A stretch of 64,000 nucleotides of DNA from RFPW01 sp040401595 (GCA_040401595.1 JBBAOE010000017.1:27494-91493); one strand, 5' to 3'; positions 36,684-45,845 are shown, counted from the first letter of the stretch. Made by a program: numbers and translations. The notes: a model not told the origin generated them from the sequence alone.

Positions 36684-37814
36684 TCAGTCCTGCGCCATCA
36701 CCATATTGTCGCGGTGGATGAGTTCGGGCGATTCGACATAGCCAAGAATTGATTCAATCTCACCGGAAGCACGACCGGCGATCCGACGGGAATCGGTTGC
36801 GCTGTAGTTGACCAGACCGCGCGCGACTTCACGGCCTTGCGTATCGACACAGGCGACCACGTCGCCACGAACAAACTCGCCCACCACGTTTGCGACGCCA
36901 ACGGGTAGCAGACTTTTGTTCTCATCGCGCAATGCGCGGATCGCACCAGGATCCAGAACAAGCTGTCCCTTGAGTTGAAGATGTCCCGCCATCCACTGCT
37001 TGCGGGCAGCGAGTCGAGGCAGTTCAGCGACCAATTCGGTCCCGATTGCCTCGCCCATCGCTAGACGCACCAGCACGTCGCTTTCCCGTCCCGAACAGAT
37101 GACGGTGCTCGCACCGCTCAGGGCAGCACGCTGCGCCGCCAGGATTTTCGTGAGCATGCCTCCCTTGCCAATCCCTGAGCCCGCCCCGCCAGCCATCGCC
37201 GCGATGGCTGGGTCTCCAGCCACGCCACGGGACACCAGCGTGGCGTTCGGATCACGTCGCGGGTCAGCGGTATATAACCCCGCCTGATCGGTCAGGATCA
37301 CCAGCAGATCAGCGTCGACGAGGCTCGCGACCAGCGCACCAAGCGTGTCGTTGTCACCGAACTTGATCTCATCGGTGACGACCGTATCGTTTTCATTAAT
37401 GATGGGGATAACACCGAGACCCAGCAAGGTTGTCAGCGTGGCCCGCGCATTCAGGTATCGGTTGCGGTCGGCCAGATCCTCATGCGTCAGAAGAACCTGT
37501 GCAGTGCCCAGCCCGTGCTCGCGAAAAACGGTTTCATATACCTGTACGAGACCCATCTGCCCGACGGCAGCGGCGGCCTGAAGGTCATGGACTTCATGCG
37601 GACGTCGCGTCCAGCCGAGTCGTTTCATCCCTTCGGCAATTGCACCGGAAGAGACCATCAGGACTTCAAGTCCCCGTTCCCGGAGCTGGGCAATCTGTGC
37701 GCCCCAACGCTGGATGGCAGCAATATCGAGGCCTCTGCCTTCATCCGTGACCAGCGAGGAACCCACTTTCACAACGATCCGGCGTGCCCGTGAAACAACC
37801 GTGGTGGCCATCAT
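36684..37814 (-). CDS. proB: glutamate 5-kinase
   Basis: First enzyme of proline synthesis. 376 residues: an amino-acid kinase domain (RRIVVKVGSSLVTDEG at the N-terminus; NENDTVVTDEIKFGDND in the middle) and a C-terminal PUA domain (about 280-365). GAGG precedes the ATG at 37814; a second ATG follows immediately. It lies 8 bases after obgE and is the last gene of rplU-rpmA-obgE-proB. Confidence 0.95.
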   Translation of the reverse strand: MMATTVVSRARRIVVKVGSSLVTDEGRGLDIAAIQRWGAQIAQLRERGLEVLMVSSGAIAEGMKRLGWTRRPHEVHDLQAAAAVGQMGLVQVYETVFREHGLGTAQVLLTHEDLADRNRYLNARATLTTLLGLGVIPIINENDTVVTDEIKFGDNDTLGALVASLVDADLLVILTDQAGLYTADPRRDPNATLVSRGVAGDPAIAAMAGGAGSGIGKGGMLTKILAAQRAALSGASTVICSGRESDVLVRLAMGEAIGTELVAELPRLAARKQWMAGHLQLKGQLVLDPGAIRALRDENKSLLPVGVANVVGEFVRGDVVACVDTQGREVARGLVNYSATDSRRIAGRASGEIESILGYVESPELIHRDNMVMAQD

Positions 37815-37822
37815 GACAAACC

Positions 37823-39052
37823 TCAGTCCAAGCGGCGGAACCGGGGATCCTTGGGGTCTACACCCTTGGGGGCGCCAAGTTCGTCCTGATCCATAGAATC
37901 GTCCGCGTCGAACTCGACTTCAGCTCCGGGCCACGAATCGCCAGCCATATCGTCATCTTGCGCCTTCGCATCGTCCCGGCCCACGCTAGCCTCGTCACGA
38001 TCGAATCGCACATCGACCGAGCCATCGTCGGGCTCCGCTTCCCGATGGGCGACCATGTATTTCCATATTTCAGAACAAAGATCAGCGCAACCCTCACCCG
38101 TGAGGGCGGACACTTCAAAGCTTGGCCCTTTCCAGGGGAAGCGCTCGAGGATGTCGGCAATGCGAGCTGCTCGATCTTCCGGCGCGAGCGTATCGGTCTT
38201 GTTCAGGACCAGCCAGCGTGGCTTGTCGTAGAGCGCGGGGTCGTATTTCTTCAGCTCATTGAGGATCGCCACGGCCTCGATCACCGGATCCCGGTTGGGA
38301 TCAAACATCGACACATCGACCAGGTGCAGGAGCAGCCGGGTGCGCGCCAGATGACGCAGGAAGCGATGGCCGAGCCCGGCGCCTTCGGCTGCGCCTTCAA
38401 TCAGACCGGGAATATCGGCGATGACAAAACTGCGCTCCAGACCGACGCGAACAACCCCAAGATTCGGATGCAAGGTCGTGAACGGATAGTCCGCGATCCT
38501 CGGCCTCGCGTTCGAGACTTGGGTGATGAAGGTCGATTTGCCGGCGTTCGGCATGCCAAGCAGGCCGACGTCGGCAAGCACTTTGAGCTCAAGTCGCAAA
38601 AGCCGCTGCTCGCCCGGTTCGCCCTTCGTCGATTGCCGGGGCGCGCGATTCACGCTGCTCTTGAAGTGAAGGTTCCCCAGGCCACCCTGTCCGCCCCGCG
38701 CCAAGACTTCGCGCTGACCATGACGGACTAAATCGAACAGGCGTTCGTCGGTCTCGGCATCATGGACTTCGGTACCGACCGGCATGCGCAGGATGATGTC
38801 GTCCGAGGCAGCGCCGTACTGGTCACTGCCGCGTCCATGCTCGCCGCCGCGCGCCCGATGCAAGCGGGCATAGCGATAATCCACCAGGGTATTGATGTTG
38901 CGGTCGGCAACGGCAATCACGCTGCCGCCGCGGCCGCCATCGCCGCCGTTCGGCCCGCCCTTGGGAATATATTTTTCGCGACGAAAACTCGCCATGCCAT
39001 TGCCGCCGTTGCCGGCAATGACTTCGACTCGAGCCTCGTCAACGAATTTCAT
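37823..39052 (-). CDS. obgE: Obg-family GTPase ObgE/CgtA
   Basis: Essential ribosome-associated GTPase, 409 residues. The Gly-rich Obg fold (about 1-158; KGGPNGGDGGRGG) precedes the G domain with GMPNAGKST near residue 167, DIPGLIEGA and NKTD. The C-terminal tail is strongly acidic (Asp/Glu-rich, about 345-400), as in other betaproteobacterial members. Operon position behind rpmA is canonical. Confidence 0.96.
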   Translation of the reverse strand: MKFVDEARVEVIAGNGGNGMASFRREKYIPKGGPNGGDGGRGGSVIAVADRNINTLVDYRYARLHRARGGEHGRGSDQYGAASDDIILRMPVGTEVHDAETDERLFDLVRHGQREVLARGGQGGLGNLHFKSSVNRAPRQSTKGEPGEQRLLRLELKVLADVGLLGMPNAGKSTFITQVSNARPRIADYPFTTLHPNLGVVRVGLERSFVIADIPGLIEGAAEGAGLGHRFLRHLARTRLLLHLVDVSMFDPNRDPVIEAVAILNELKKYDPALYDKPRWLVLNKTDTLAPEDRAARIADILERFPWKGPSFEVSALTGEGCADLCSEIWKYMVAHREAEPDDGSVDVRFDRDEASVGRDDAKAQDDDMAGDSWPGAEVEFDADDSMDQDELGAPKGVDPKDPRFRRLD

Positions 39053-39074
39053 CGCATCGGCCGCTGATCAGTTC

Positions 39075-39095
39075 CGCCTGCGAGACACGCAGGCG
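39075..39095. other. intercistronic stem-loop between rpmA and obgE
   Basis: A perfect 8-bp GC-rich stem CGCCTGCG/CGCAGGCG with a 5-base loop lies in the 54-base gap. No U-tract follows on the minus strand, so it may reduce read-through or set an mRNA processing boundary. Confidence 0.5.
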
Positions 39096-39106
39096 AAAGG
39101 CTGGAA

Positions 39107-39403
39107 TCAGGCGGCAGCTGTCGCCTCAGCAGATGCGTGCGCATCGGCCCTGGGAATGATGGACACCGTCTTGCGGTTCTGCTCACCACGCACCGAGAAC
39201 TTCACGTGACCGTCTTTCAGGGCGAACAAGGTGTGATCCTTGCCAATCCCGACATTGACGCCCGGGTGCACCCGAGTACCGCGCTGGCGAATGATGATCG
39301 AGCCCGCTGAGACCGCTTCACCGCCGAAGGCTTTGACACCCAGACGTTTACTTTCGGACTCGCGGCCGTTGCGCGTAGAGCCGCCGCCTTTTTTCTGTGC
39401 CAT
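39107..39403 (-). CDS. rpmA: 50S ribosomal protein L27
   Basis: 98 residues, starting MAQKKGGGSTRNGRESESKR as in typical L27 without a processed N-terminal extension. The family core GGEAVSAGSIIIRQRG is present. The Ala-rich tail (ADAHASAEATAAA) is longer than in E. coli. It lies 6 bases after rplU. Confidence 0.97.
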   Translation of the reverse strand: MAQKKGGGSTRNGRESESKRLGVKAFGGEAVSAGSIIIRQRGTRVHPGVNVGIGKDHTLFALKDGHVKFSVRGEQNRKTVSIIPRADAHASAEATAAA

Positions 39404-39409
39404 TTCTGA

Positions 39410-39721
39410 TCAGCTCCTGATCTCATCAATGCGCAACTCGGTGTAATTCTGCCGATGGCCTTGATGTTTCTGATAATGCTTACGACGACGCATCTTGAAG
39501 ATACGCACCTTGTCGCCACGACCGTGGGAAAGCACCGTAACAGCCACCGAAGCCCCGGGAACCAGCGGTGCGCCAACGACGATCCCGTCGTCCTTGCCAA
39601 CCGCCAACACCTCTTCGAGCGTGATGACTGCACCGATGTCCGCCGGTATCTGTTCTACTTTCAATTTTTCTCCGACGGCAACGCGATACTGCTTGCCACC
39701 GGTTTTTATGACCGCGTACAT
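39410..39721 (-). CDS. rplU: 50S ribosomal protein L21
   Basis: 103 residues from the ATG at 39721 (MYAVIKTGGKQYRV), exactly the family's usual length. The open frame continues upstream to 39784 but that part covers the promoter. The conserved C-terminus GHRQNYTELRI is present. First gene of the rplU-rpmA-obgE-proB run. Confidence 0.97.
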   Translation of the reverse strand: MYAVIKTGGKQYRVAVGEKLKVEQIPADIGAVITLEEVLAVGKDDGIVVGAPLVPGASVAVTVLSHGRGDKVRIFKMRRRKHYQKHQGHRQNYTELRIDEIRS

Positions 39722-39755
39722 GGAGATAGTCCCTGCGAGAAACACAGAACCGGCC

Positions 39756-39784
39756 ATATTATCGATGTCCAACGATGGAGTCAA
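39756..39784 (-). promoter_or_regulatory. sigma70 promoter for rplU-rpmA-obgE-proB
   Basis: On the minus strand TTGACT (39779-39784) and TAATAT (39756-39761) are separated by exactly 17 bases, 35 bases upstream of the rplU ATG. This is the best promoter I found in the window. Confidence 0.75.
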
Positions 39785-39899
39785 CTGAGCCTTGGGGGGA
39801 TCCGCCTCCAGCCAGACACAGATCAGGATTCGCCCGGGCCTCCTCGCCTCTGGAGCATTTCGATCCGCGCACTGATCGGAATCCTGACCGGACCCCGCC

Positions 39900-39905
39900 T
39901 ATAAT
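39900..39905 (+). promoter_or_regulatory. TATAAT -10 element upstream of ispB
   Basis: Perfect -10 hexamer 30 bases before the TTG start of ispB; the -35 at the proper distance (TCGGAA or CGGAAT) is poor. It is divergent from the rplU promoter. Confidence 0.5.
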
Positions 39906-39935
39906 CGTCGCTTCAACCTCACGACCCTGACCGCC

Positions 39936-40913
39936 TTGACCGCCTTGACCGCCTCCGAGCTTTTCCCCGCCATCGCCGAAGACTTGACTGCCGTGGATCA
40001 CGTGATCCATGAACGTCTGCACTCCGAGGTTGCTCTCGTTCGGACGGTGGCCAACTACATCGTCGCGGGCGGGGGCAAACGGCTGCGCCCGGTTCTGGTC
40101 CTGCTCTTCGCACGTGCCCACGGTGCGCACGAAGACAACCGCCGCCACGTCATGGCGGCCGTCGTCGAATTCATCCACACGGCCACCCTGCTACACGACG
40201 ATGTGGTCGATGAAAGTGCGCTTCGGCGCGGCCGCGATACCGCGAATTCGGTATTCGGCAATGCCGCCTCGGTTCTGGTCGGGGATTTTCTCTACTCGCG
40301 GGCCTTCCAGATGATGGTCACTGCGGGCGATATGGCCATCATGCAGGTCCTTGCGGACGCGACCAACGTCATCGCCGAGGGCGAAGTGCTGCAATTGATG
40401 AACAGCCGCGATGCCGATCTGGACGAGACCCGGTATCTCAAGGTCATCCGGTTCAAAACTGCAAAACTCTTCGAAGCCGCAGCTCGCCTGGGCGCCATCA
40501 TCGCTGGCGCTCAGAGTCCACTCATTGACAGCGCCGCGCAATACGGCATGCATCTGGGCACTGCATTCCAGGTCATCGATGATGTGCTGGACTACGCGGG
40601 CAATACGCAGGATATCGGTAAAAACCTGGGTGACGATCTGCGCGAAGGCAAGGTGACCTTGCCCCTCATTTACGTCATGCGAGCCGGCACCGAGGCTGAT
40701 CGGGTGCTCGTGCGCAGCGCCATCGAAACCGGCGAAGGGGACTTCGAGGCGATTGCCCGGGCGGTGCGCGAGACCGGGGCACTGGATTACGCCCGGGCGC
40801 AGGCAGTCGAAGAAGCACACATCGCCCGTGCCTGCGCCCAGACTCTGCCGCCGTCGATCTTTCGGGATGCTCTTCTATCGCTGACCAGTCTTGCCGTTGA
40901 CCGAGATCGCTGA
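39936..40913 (+). CDS. ispB: octaprenyl diphosphate synthase-type polyprenyl synthetase
   Basis: Trans-prenyltransferase making the ubiquinone side chain. 325 residues; first Asp-rich motif LLHDDVVDE (Asp near residue 88), second IDDVLD near 215, plus GGGKRLRP and FKTAKLFEAA. The start appears to be TTG at 39936, within a small tandem repeat (CTTGACCGC twice), without a clear Shine-Dalgarno; a start a few codons either way is possible. Chain length cannot be read from sequence alone; ispB is inferred from its position opposite rplU. Confidence 0.93.
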   Translation: MTALTASELFPAIAEDLTAVDHVIHERLHSEVALVRTVANYIVAGGGKRLRPVLVLLFARAHGAHEDNRRHVMAAVVEFIHTATLLHDDVVDESALRRGRDTANSVFGNAASVLVGDFLYSRAFQMMVTAGDMAIMQVLADATNVIAEGEVLQLMNSRDADLDETRYLKVIRFKTAKLFEAAARLGAIIAGAQSPLIDSAAQYGMHLGTAFQVIDDVLDYAGNTQDIGKNLGDDLREGKVTLPLIYVMRAGTEADRVLVRSAIETGEGDFEAIARAVRETGALDYARAQAVEEAHIARACAQTLPPSIFRDALLSLTSLAVDRDR

Positions 40914-40994
40914 CTGCTGACTGCTGCCTCTCGGGCCGCAACCTCGGGCCCCGGCGGAGAGCGATGGCGACGCACCCAACCCAAGGGAGTTCCA

Positions 40995-41996
40995 ATGATG
41001 CCGTCGATAAACCGAGCCCTGCTGAACCTTGGTTGGGCACTGCTTGCCTGCTTCGGGGCCGCACCGCAGGCGCATGCTCAGGCTACGGCCGTCGGCAACT
41101 GGCCCAATGGTCAAACGGTCCGCGTGATCGTGCCGTTTCCTGGGGGCGCGAGCACACTGGATTCGGTCGTACGGGTCGTCACGCCAGAGTTCGCCAAAGC
41201 ACTGGGTACCACCGTCATCGTTGACAACAAACCCGGGGCGGGCACGGTGATCGGCGTCGATGCCACGGCCAAATCGACCGACGGGCATACGGTGGGCGGG
41301 GTGGCGAACAGTTTCACCGTTAATCAAAGCCTGGTGAAGACTCTGCCCTACAACACGACCAAAGATCTGCAACCGGTCATCCTGATGGCGCGTACCGCCA
41401 ATGTGCTTGCAGCGCGCCCGGATCTGCCGGTCAACAACCTCCAGGAATTGATCGCCTACGCGAAAAAAAATCCGGGGAAACTTTCCTATGGGTCGTTTGG
41501 GAACGGCACGACGCCCCATTTCGCGATGGAAATGCTCAAGTCCATGGCGGGCATCTATGTCGTCCACATCCCCTATCGGGCGCAGGGACCGGCCCTGACC
41601 GACCTGCTCGGCAACAATATCGACATCATGTTCGGAAATTTGCCCGACTTCCTGCCGTATCTGCGATCGGGCAAACTCAAGGGCCTGGGCACGACCTACC
41701 TGAACCGAGCACCGCTGGCCCCGGAAATCCCGACCATCGCCGAGCAGGGATTCCCGCGCTTTGAGACCGACTCCTGGTACGGCATCGTCGCACCCAGCGC
41801 CATGCCCAGGGAGTCGGTTGAGAAGGTGAACCTCGCGATCAACCGTGCCCTGGAAGATCCCGCCATCAAAAAGAATCTTTCTGAGCGTGGTATTGAAATT
41901 ATCGGCGGCACACCGGCAAGATTCGGCGAGCATCTGCAAAGCGAAATTGCCAAGTACGCCCGCATCGTCAAAACCGCGAATATGCAGATCGACTGA
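40995..41996 (+). CDS. Bug/TctC-family periplasmic solute-binding protein
   Basis: 333 residues. A signal peptide (about 1-29, ending PQAHA) is followed by the Bug fold: VRVIVPFPGGASTLDSVVR, VVDNKPGAGTVIGVDATAKS-like loops and PYRAQGPALTDLLG. These receptors bind small carboxylates or amides, alone or with TctAB transporters; none is encoded nearby. AAGGGAG precedes ATG 40995. It heads a run with a NadX-like dehydrogenase, an RraA-like protein and nitrile hydratase, which suggests that it scavenges a related substrate. Confidence 0.9.
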   Translation: MMPSINRALLNLGWALLACFGAAPQAHAQATAVGNWPNGQTVRVIVPFPGGASTLDSVVRVVTPEFAKALGTTVIVDNKPGAGTVIGVDATAKSTDGHTVGGVANSFTVNQSLVKTLPYNTTKDLQPVILMARTANVLAARPDLPVNNLQELIAYAKKNPGKLSYGSFGNGTTPHFAMEMLKSMAGIYVVHIPYRAQGPALTDLLGNNIDIMFGNLPDFLPYLRSGKLKGLGTTYLNRAPLAPEIPTIAEQGFPRFETDSWYGIVAPSAMPRESVEKVNLAINRALEDPAIKKNLSERGIEIIGGTPARFGEHLQSEIAKYARIVKTANMQID

Positions 41997-42067
41997 GGCG
42001 AATGGGCGATCGGTGACGATCTGCCCCGGGTCTCCATCCTCCACAACGCTCATCACGGCAAGCCACC

Positions 42068-42895
42068 ATGACCTCAACCACCCCTCACCAACCGATCCGG
42101 ATTGCGATCGCTGGCCTCGGCGCCATTGGCAAAGCGCTGGCGAAACGATTGGCCGACGGCACCGTCCCCGGAGTCGTCCTGACTGCGGTGTCGGCAAGGA
42201 ATCAGGAAAAGGCTATAGCCTTTGTCAACACCCTCGCGCATCCAGTACCGGTGCTGAGCATTGACCAGCTCGAGCCATCGTCAGATATCGTGGTCGAGTG
42301 CGCGCCAGCCGCGCTCCTGGGCGAAATCATCAGTCCATTTTTGCGGGCGAAAAAGAAAGCCATCGTGTTATCGGTGGGAGCCATTCTGTTTCGTCCCGAT
42401 CTGATTGAACTCGCCCGCCAAATGGGCGGCACGATCCTCGTCCCAACGGGTGCTCTGATCGGACTGGATGCTGTCGTCGCCGCCGCTGAAGGACAGATTC
42501 ACGACGTCCGGATGATCACCCGCAAACCTCCGAACGGGCTGTCTGGCGCACCCTATCTGATCGAACATGGGATCTCGCTCGAGGGGTTAACCGAACCGCT
42601 CAAGGTGTTCAGCGGCAACGCCAAGGAGGCGGCCAAAGGATTTCCCGCCAATCTGAATGTCGTGGTCGCACTGGCGCTGGCTGGCATCGGCCCCGACCGG
42701 ACCTTGCTAGAAATTTGGGCGGATCCGACTGTCGTACGAAATACCCACACAATCTCGGTCGATTCAGATTCGGCCCGATTCACCATGACGATGGAAAACA
42801 TTCCGTCGGAGAATCCGAAGACCGGGCGGATCGTGGCGCAAAGCGTCACGGCACTCTTGCGCAAGATGACCTCAAGCTTTGTCGTGGGGACCTGA
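42068..42895 (+). CDS. NadX-like aspartate dehydrogenase family protein (DUF108)
   Basis: 275-residue NAD(P)-dependent dehydrogenase. N-terminal Rossmann motif AIAGLGAIGKALAKRL and a C-terminal catalytic domain with VPTGALIGLDAVVAA and LSGAPYLIEH. Family members oxidise L-aspartate to iminoaspartate, or reduce a related imine. No nadA or nadC neighbour is present, so a catabolic role with the flanking genes is more likely than NAD synthesis; this is inference. Its stop overlaps the next gene's ATG by one base (TGATG). Confidence 0.82.
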   Translation: MTSTTPHQPIRIAIAGLGAIGKALAKRLADGTVPGVVLTAVSARNQEKAIAFVNTLAHPVPVLSIDQLEPSSDIVVECAPAALLGEIISPFLRAKKKAIVLSVGAILFRPDLIELARQMGGTILVPTGALIGLDAVVAAAEGQIHDVRMITRKPPNGLSGAPYLIEHGISLEGLTEPLKVFSGNAKEAAKGFPANLNVVVALALAGIGPDRTLLEIWADPTVVRNTHTISVDSDSARFTMTMENIPSENPKTGRIVAQSVTALLRKMTSSFVVGT

Positions 42896-43617
42896 TGAGC
42901 ACTCTGAACCCGGGCACCCACGCCCCAGTCGCCCCGACGGCCTGGATGCCCGCCGAACGGGAAGCGCTGCGGCTGCGGTATCTGCAGGTCGATACGTCCA
43001 ACGTCGCCGATGTACTCGACACGATGAACCTCCTGCAGCAGGGACTGCACGCGAGTTTCCGGCCCTTTCCCGACAACGGTCCGCGCCTCGCGGGTTGGGC
43101 CTATACGATTCGCGGTCAGATGACGCCCTTTGCACTCGGCGGCGATGCCGACAAGATGGCCGCCTGTCAGGGCCTGTCTGACGGAGAAATCAGCGTCTGG
43201 AGTGGGGATGGCGACGGTATCTGCTATTTCGGCGAACTGATCGCGCTCGGCATGAAAGAGCGAGGCTGCGCCGGCGCCTTGGTCGACGGCGGGATCCGGG
43301 ATGTTCGCTGGATCGGGGAGCATGGATTCCCGGTGTTTGCACGCTATCGGACCCCGGTACAGTCAATCGGGCGCTGGAAGGTCAACGCCTGTCAGGTTCC
43401 GGTGTTTCTGCGAGGCCATGACGGGGCCCCAGTCCGGGTGCGTCCGGGCGATTTCATTCTGGCCGACGAAGATGGCGCGATCGTCATCCCGCAGGAGCAC
43501 GTTCAGAGCGTCCTGGTCGAGGCGGAACGCTTGACTGCGATCGAGAAAAACATTCGAATCGATCTGGCCAACGGGCTCACGCTGGCCCAGGCACTGAAAA
43601 AATACGGTCACGTCTAA
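42895..43617 (+). CDS. RraA-like / HMG-aldolase family protein
   Basis: 240 residues from the ATG at 42895, coupled to the preceding stop. The family core is clear: an N-terminal segment ending VADVLD, then GALVDGGIRD, whose Arg and Asp bind the divalent metal and substrate in 4-hydroxy-4-methyl-2-oxoglutarate aldolases. An additional segment (about 1-30) precedes the core. RNase E regulation is unlikely for this longer form; aldolase, decarboxylase or hydratase activity on a 2-oxo acid is the likelier role. Confidence 0.82.
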   Translation: MSTLNPGTHAPVAPTAWMPAEREALRLRYLQVDTSNVADVLDTMNLLQQGLHASFRPFPDNGPRLAGWAYTIRGQMTPFALGGDADKMAACQGLSDGEISVWSGDGDGICYFGELIALGMKERGCAGALVDGGIRDVRWIGEHGFPVFARYRTPVQSIGRWKVNACQVPVFLRGHDGAPVRVRPGDFILADEDGAIVIPQEHVQSVLVEAERLTAIEKNIRIDLANGLTLAQALKKYGHV

Positions 43618-43651
43618 CCATCAGATCGATTCAAACACCTGGAATGAGACC

Positions 43652-44254
43652 ATGACCCCGAGCACCCAGCAGGATCCAGCCAAACGCGTCGCTTCGATTG
43701 AAGACCGAGTTGCCGCGATCGAGTCGGTACTCGACGACCATGCCATGCAACCGGCCGCCTTCGTCAACACATTCACCGAATGGGCTACCGAGGAGTGGCT
43801 TCCTGCCAATGGAGCGCGGGTCGTTGCAAAAGCCTGGACCGAGCCTGACTTTCACGCCAGGCTTCTGGCCAATGGCATTGCGGCGGTAAGTGAACTGGGT
43901 CTGCCCATGCCCGCGCATCACCGCCATCTTGTTGCCCTGGAAAACACGACGACGGTCCATAACGTGATCTGTTGCACGCTCTGCTCCTGCACAGCCTTCA
44001 CCATCATCGGCTTGCCGCCAGATTGGTACAAGGATCTGGAATATCGGGCCCGAGTGGTGCGAGAGTCCCGTACGGTGCTGCGGGAAATGGGTCTGGAATT
44101 GGCCCCCGAGGTTGAAATCCGGGTCTGGGATACGACAGCCGACACCCGTTACCTGGTCCTGCCCGAACGTCCAGCGGGCACCGAAGGCTGGACTCAAGAA
44201 CGCTTGGCGTCCCTGGTCACCAAAGAGGGGTTGATCGGGGTTGCGCGCATCTAG
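43652..44254 (+). CDS. nthA: nitrile hydratase alpha subunit, cobalt type
   Basis: 200 residues. The metal-binding claw C-T-L-C-S-C is at residues 108-113 (Cys108, Cys111, Ser112, Cys113); Thr after the first Cys marks the cobalt type, whereas iron enzymes have Ser. An additional Cys107 directly before the claw is notable. Hydrates nitriles to amides in the cytoplasm. Thiocyanate hydrolase gamma subunits share this claw, but the downstream beta subunit fits nitrile hydratase. No P47K or P14K-type activator/metallochaperone and no amidase is encoded within the window. Confidence 0.9.
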   Translation: MTPSTQQDPAKRVASIEDRVAAIESVLDDHAMQPAAFVNTFTEWATEEWLPANGARVVAKAWTEPDFHARLLANGIAAVSELGLPMPAHHRHLVALENTTTVHNVICCTLCSCTAFTIIGLPPDWYKDLEYRARVVRESRTVLREMGLELAPEVEIRVWDTTADTRYLVLPERPAGTEGWTQERLASLVTKEGLIGVARI

Positions 44255-44266
44255 GGAGAAGGGTTG

Positions 44267-44890
44267 ATGAATGGCATCCACGATCTGGGCGGTAAGGAGG
44301 GCTTTGGGCCCGTCCGGTTTTCGCCCAATGCCCCGGTGTTCCACGCGCCCTGGGAAGTGCGGGCGAACGCGCTCTACAGCCTCGCTGTGAAGCAGGGGAT
44401 TTACAACATGGATGAGTACCGCTACGCCATCGAGCGGATGGAGCCGCGCCACTACCTGAACGCCAGTTATTACGAACGCTCCCTGACCAGCCTGGCGTCT
44501 CTGTGCGTGGAAAAAGGGCTCGTGAGCCATGAAGAACTCGAACACCGGGCCCACGGGCGGTTTCCCCTGGCCCGCCCCCCGGCTGCTGGTCGACCCAATC
44601 AACCCGGCCGCGAACGCTTCGCGCCGGGCGATCTGGTTCGGGTTCGCGAAGACCATGTGTCTGGCCATGTCCGGATGCCAGGTTACATTCGCGGCAAGAT
44701 TGGCCGGGTGGTGACTGAGTCCCCGCCGTACCCATTCCCCGACGCGCACGCGCATGCTGTGGCGGCGCAGCCTGAACCGACTTATGACGTTCAGTTCAAT
44801 AGCCTGGACTTGTGGCCCGGGTGTGCAGAACCCGCCAAGGTGCATGTTTCGGTTTTCCAGAGTTACCTGGAGCGCGCATCGGAGCACTGA
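44267..44890 (+). CDS. nthB: nitrile hydratase beta subunit
   Basis: 207 residues from ATG 44267, preceded by GGAG and AAGGG; N-terminus MNGIHDLGGKEGFGP is diagnostic. The C-terminal SH3-like barrel begins FAPGDLVRVREDHVSGHVR and continues with GYIRGKIGRVV, as in other beta subunits that help insert cobalt. It lies 12 bases after the alpha subunit, in the usual alpha-beta order for some Co-type clusters' relatives. The last 15 residues are shorter than in some homologues. Confidence 0.9.
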   Translation: MNGIHDLGGKEGFGPVRFSPNAPVFHAPWEVRANALYSLAVKQGIYNMDEYRYAIERMEPRHYLNASYYERSLTSLASLCVEKGLVSHEELEHRAHGRFPLARPPAAGRPNQPGRERFAPGDLVRVREDHVSGHVRMPGYIRGKIGRVVTESPPYPFPDAHAHAVAAQPEPTYDVQFNSLDLWPGCAEPAKVHVSVFQSYLERASEH

Positions 44891-44927
44891 TGTCTGCGTG
44901 ACAGAGCCCAACTGAGGCAAGGTCACC

Positions 44928-45845
44928 ATGGTCAATATCCCATCCGAGCGGTTCAGAGTCCGCCCCGGTACCAAGCTCGAGCTGGACCGTGAGGCCACAC
45001 AGAGCGAGAACTTCTATCGTTCAAAGAGCCACTACCAAAAGCTCCTTCAATCGCACATGGAAGAGCTCGAGCGCTACCAGGAGCTTCTGTACGCCACGAG
45101 CCGATATGCCGTCCTGCTGATCTTCCAGGCGATGGACGCCGCGGGTAAGGATGGTGCGATTCGCCATGTCATGTCCGGCATCAACCCGCAAGGCTGTCAG
45201 GTGTTCAGCTTCCAGCATCCGAGCGATGGCGAACTCAAACACGACTTTCTCTGGCGCAATGTGAACTGCCTTCCCGAACGCGGACGAATCGGCATCTTCA
45301 ACCGCTCCTACTACGAAGAGGTCCTGATCGTGCGCGTTCACCCGGAGATTTTACGCTCCGAGGGCGTGCTAGAGACCCCTGAGCAGGAAAAGGAAATCTG
45401 GACCCATCGGTACCAATCAATCTCGGAACTGGAACGACATCTCCATCGCAATGGCACCAGAATCCTCAAGTTCTTCCTCCATATGTCCAAGGAAGAGCAG
45501 CGCCGCCGCTTGCTGGAACGCTTCGAGAACCCGGCCAAGAACTGGAAACTGCATCGTTCCGACCTGATGGAACGCCAGTTCTGGTCCGCCTATCTGAAGG
45601 CCTACGAAGCCTGCATCGGCGCAACCTCCACCGAGGCCTCGCCCTGGTATGTCGTTCCCGCTGACGACAAGGAGAATGCCCGCCTCATCATTTCCCAAAC
45701 CATTCTCGATCTGTTCAAAGGGCTCCATCTGGCGCTGCCGCCCCCTGACCGCGAGCGTCGCGACGAACTCCAGTCGCTGCATGATCAACTGCGATCAGAG
45801 GACCCCAACGACGACCACGCATCGGGCGGGCACCATCACGGCTGA
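44928..45845 (+). CDS. polyphosphate kinase 2 family protein
   Basis: 305 residues. Walker A-like QAMDAAGKDGAIRHV, the Walker B region RIGIFNRSYYEEVLIVRVHP and the lid Arg-rich segment EEQRRRLLERF identify PPK2, which phosphorylates nucleotides with polyphosphate. AAGG precedes the ATG. C-terminal His/Gly/Asp tail (DDHASGGHHHG) may bind metal. Start is 37 bases after nthB, but a functional link to the nitrile hydratase is not evident. Confidence 0.92.
   Translation: MVNIPSERFRVRPGTKLELDREATQSENFYRSKSHYQKLLQSHMEELERYQELLYATSRYAVLLIFQAMDAAGKDGAIRHVMSGINPQGCQVFSFQHPSDGELKHDFLWRNVNCLPERGRIGIFNRSYYEEVLIVRVHPEILRSEGVLETPEQEKEIWTHRYQSISELERHLHRNGTRILKFFLHMSKEEQRRRLLERFENPAKNWKLHRSDLMERQFWSAYLKAYEACIGATSTEASPWYVVPADDKENARLIISQTILDLFKGLHLALPPPDRERRDELQSLHDQLRSEDPNDDHASGGHHHG

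Noticed and set aside
40914..40994. tRNA gene between ispB and the Bug gene
   Set aside because: A tRNA is often found near ispB in related genomes, but no T-arm TTCRA motif or cloverleaf is present here.
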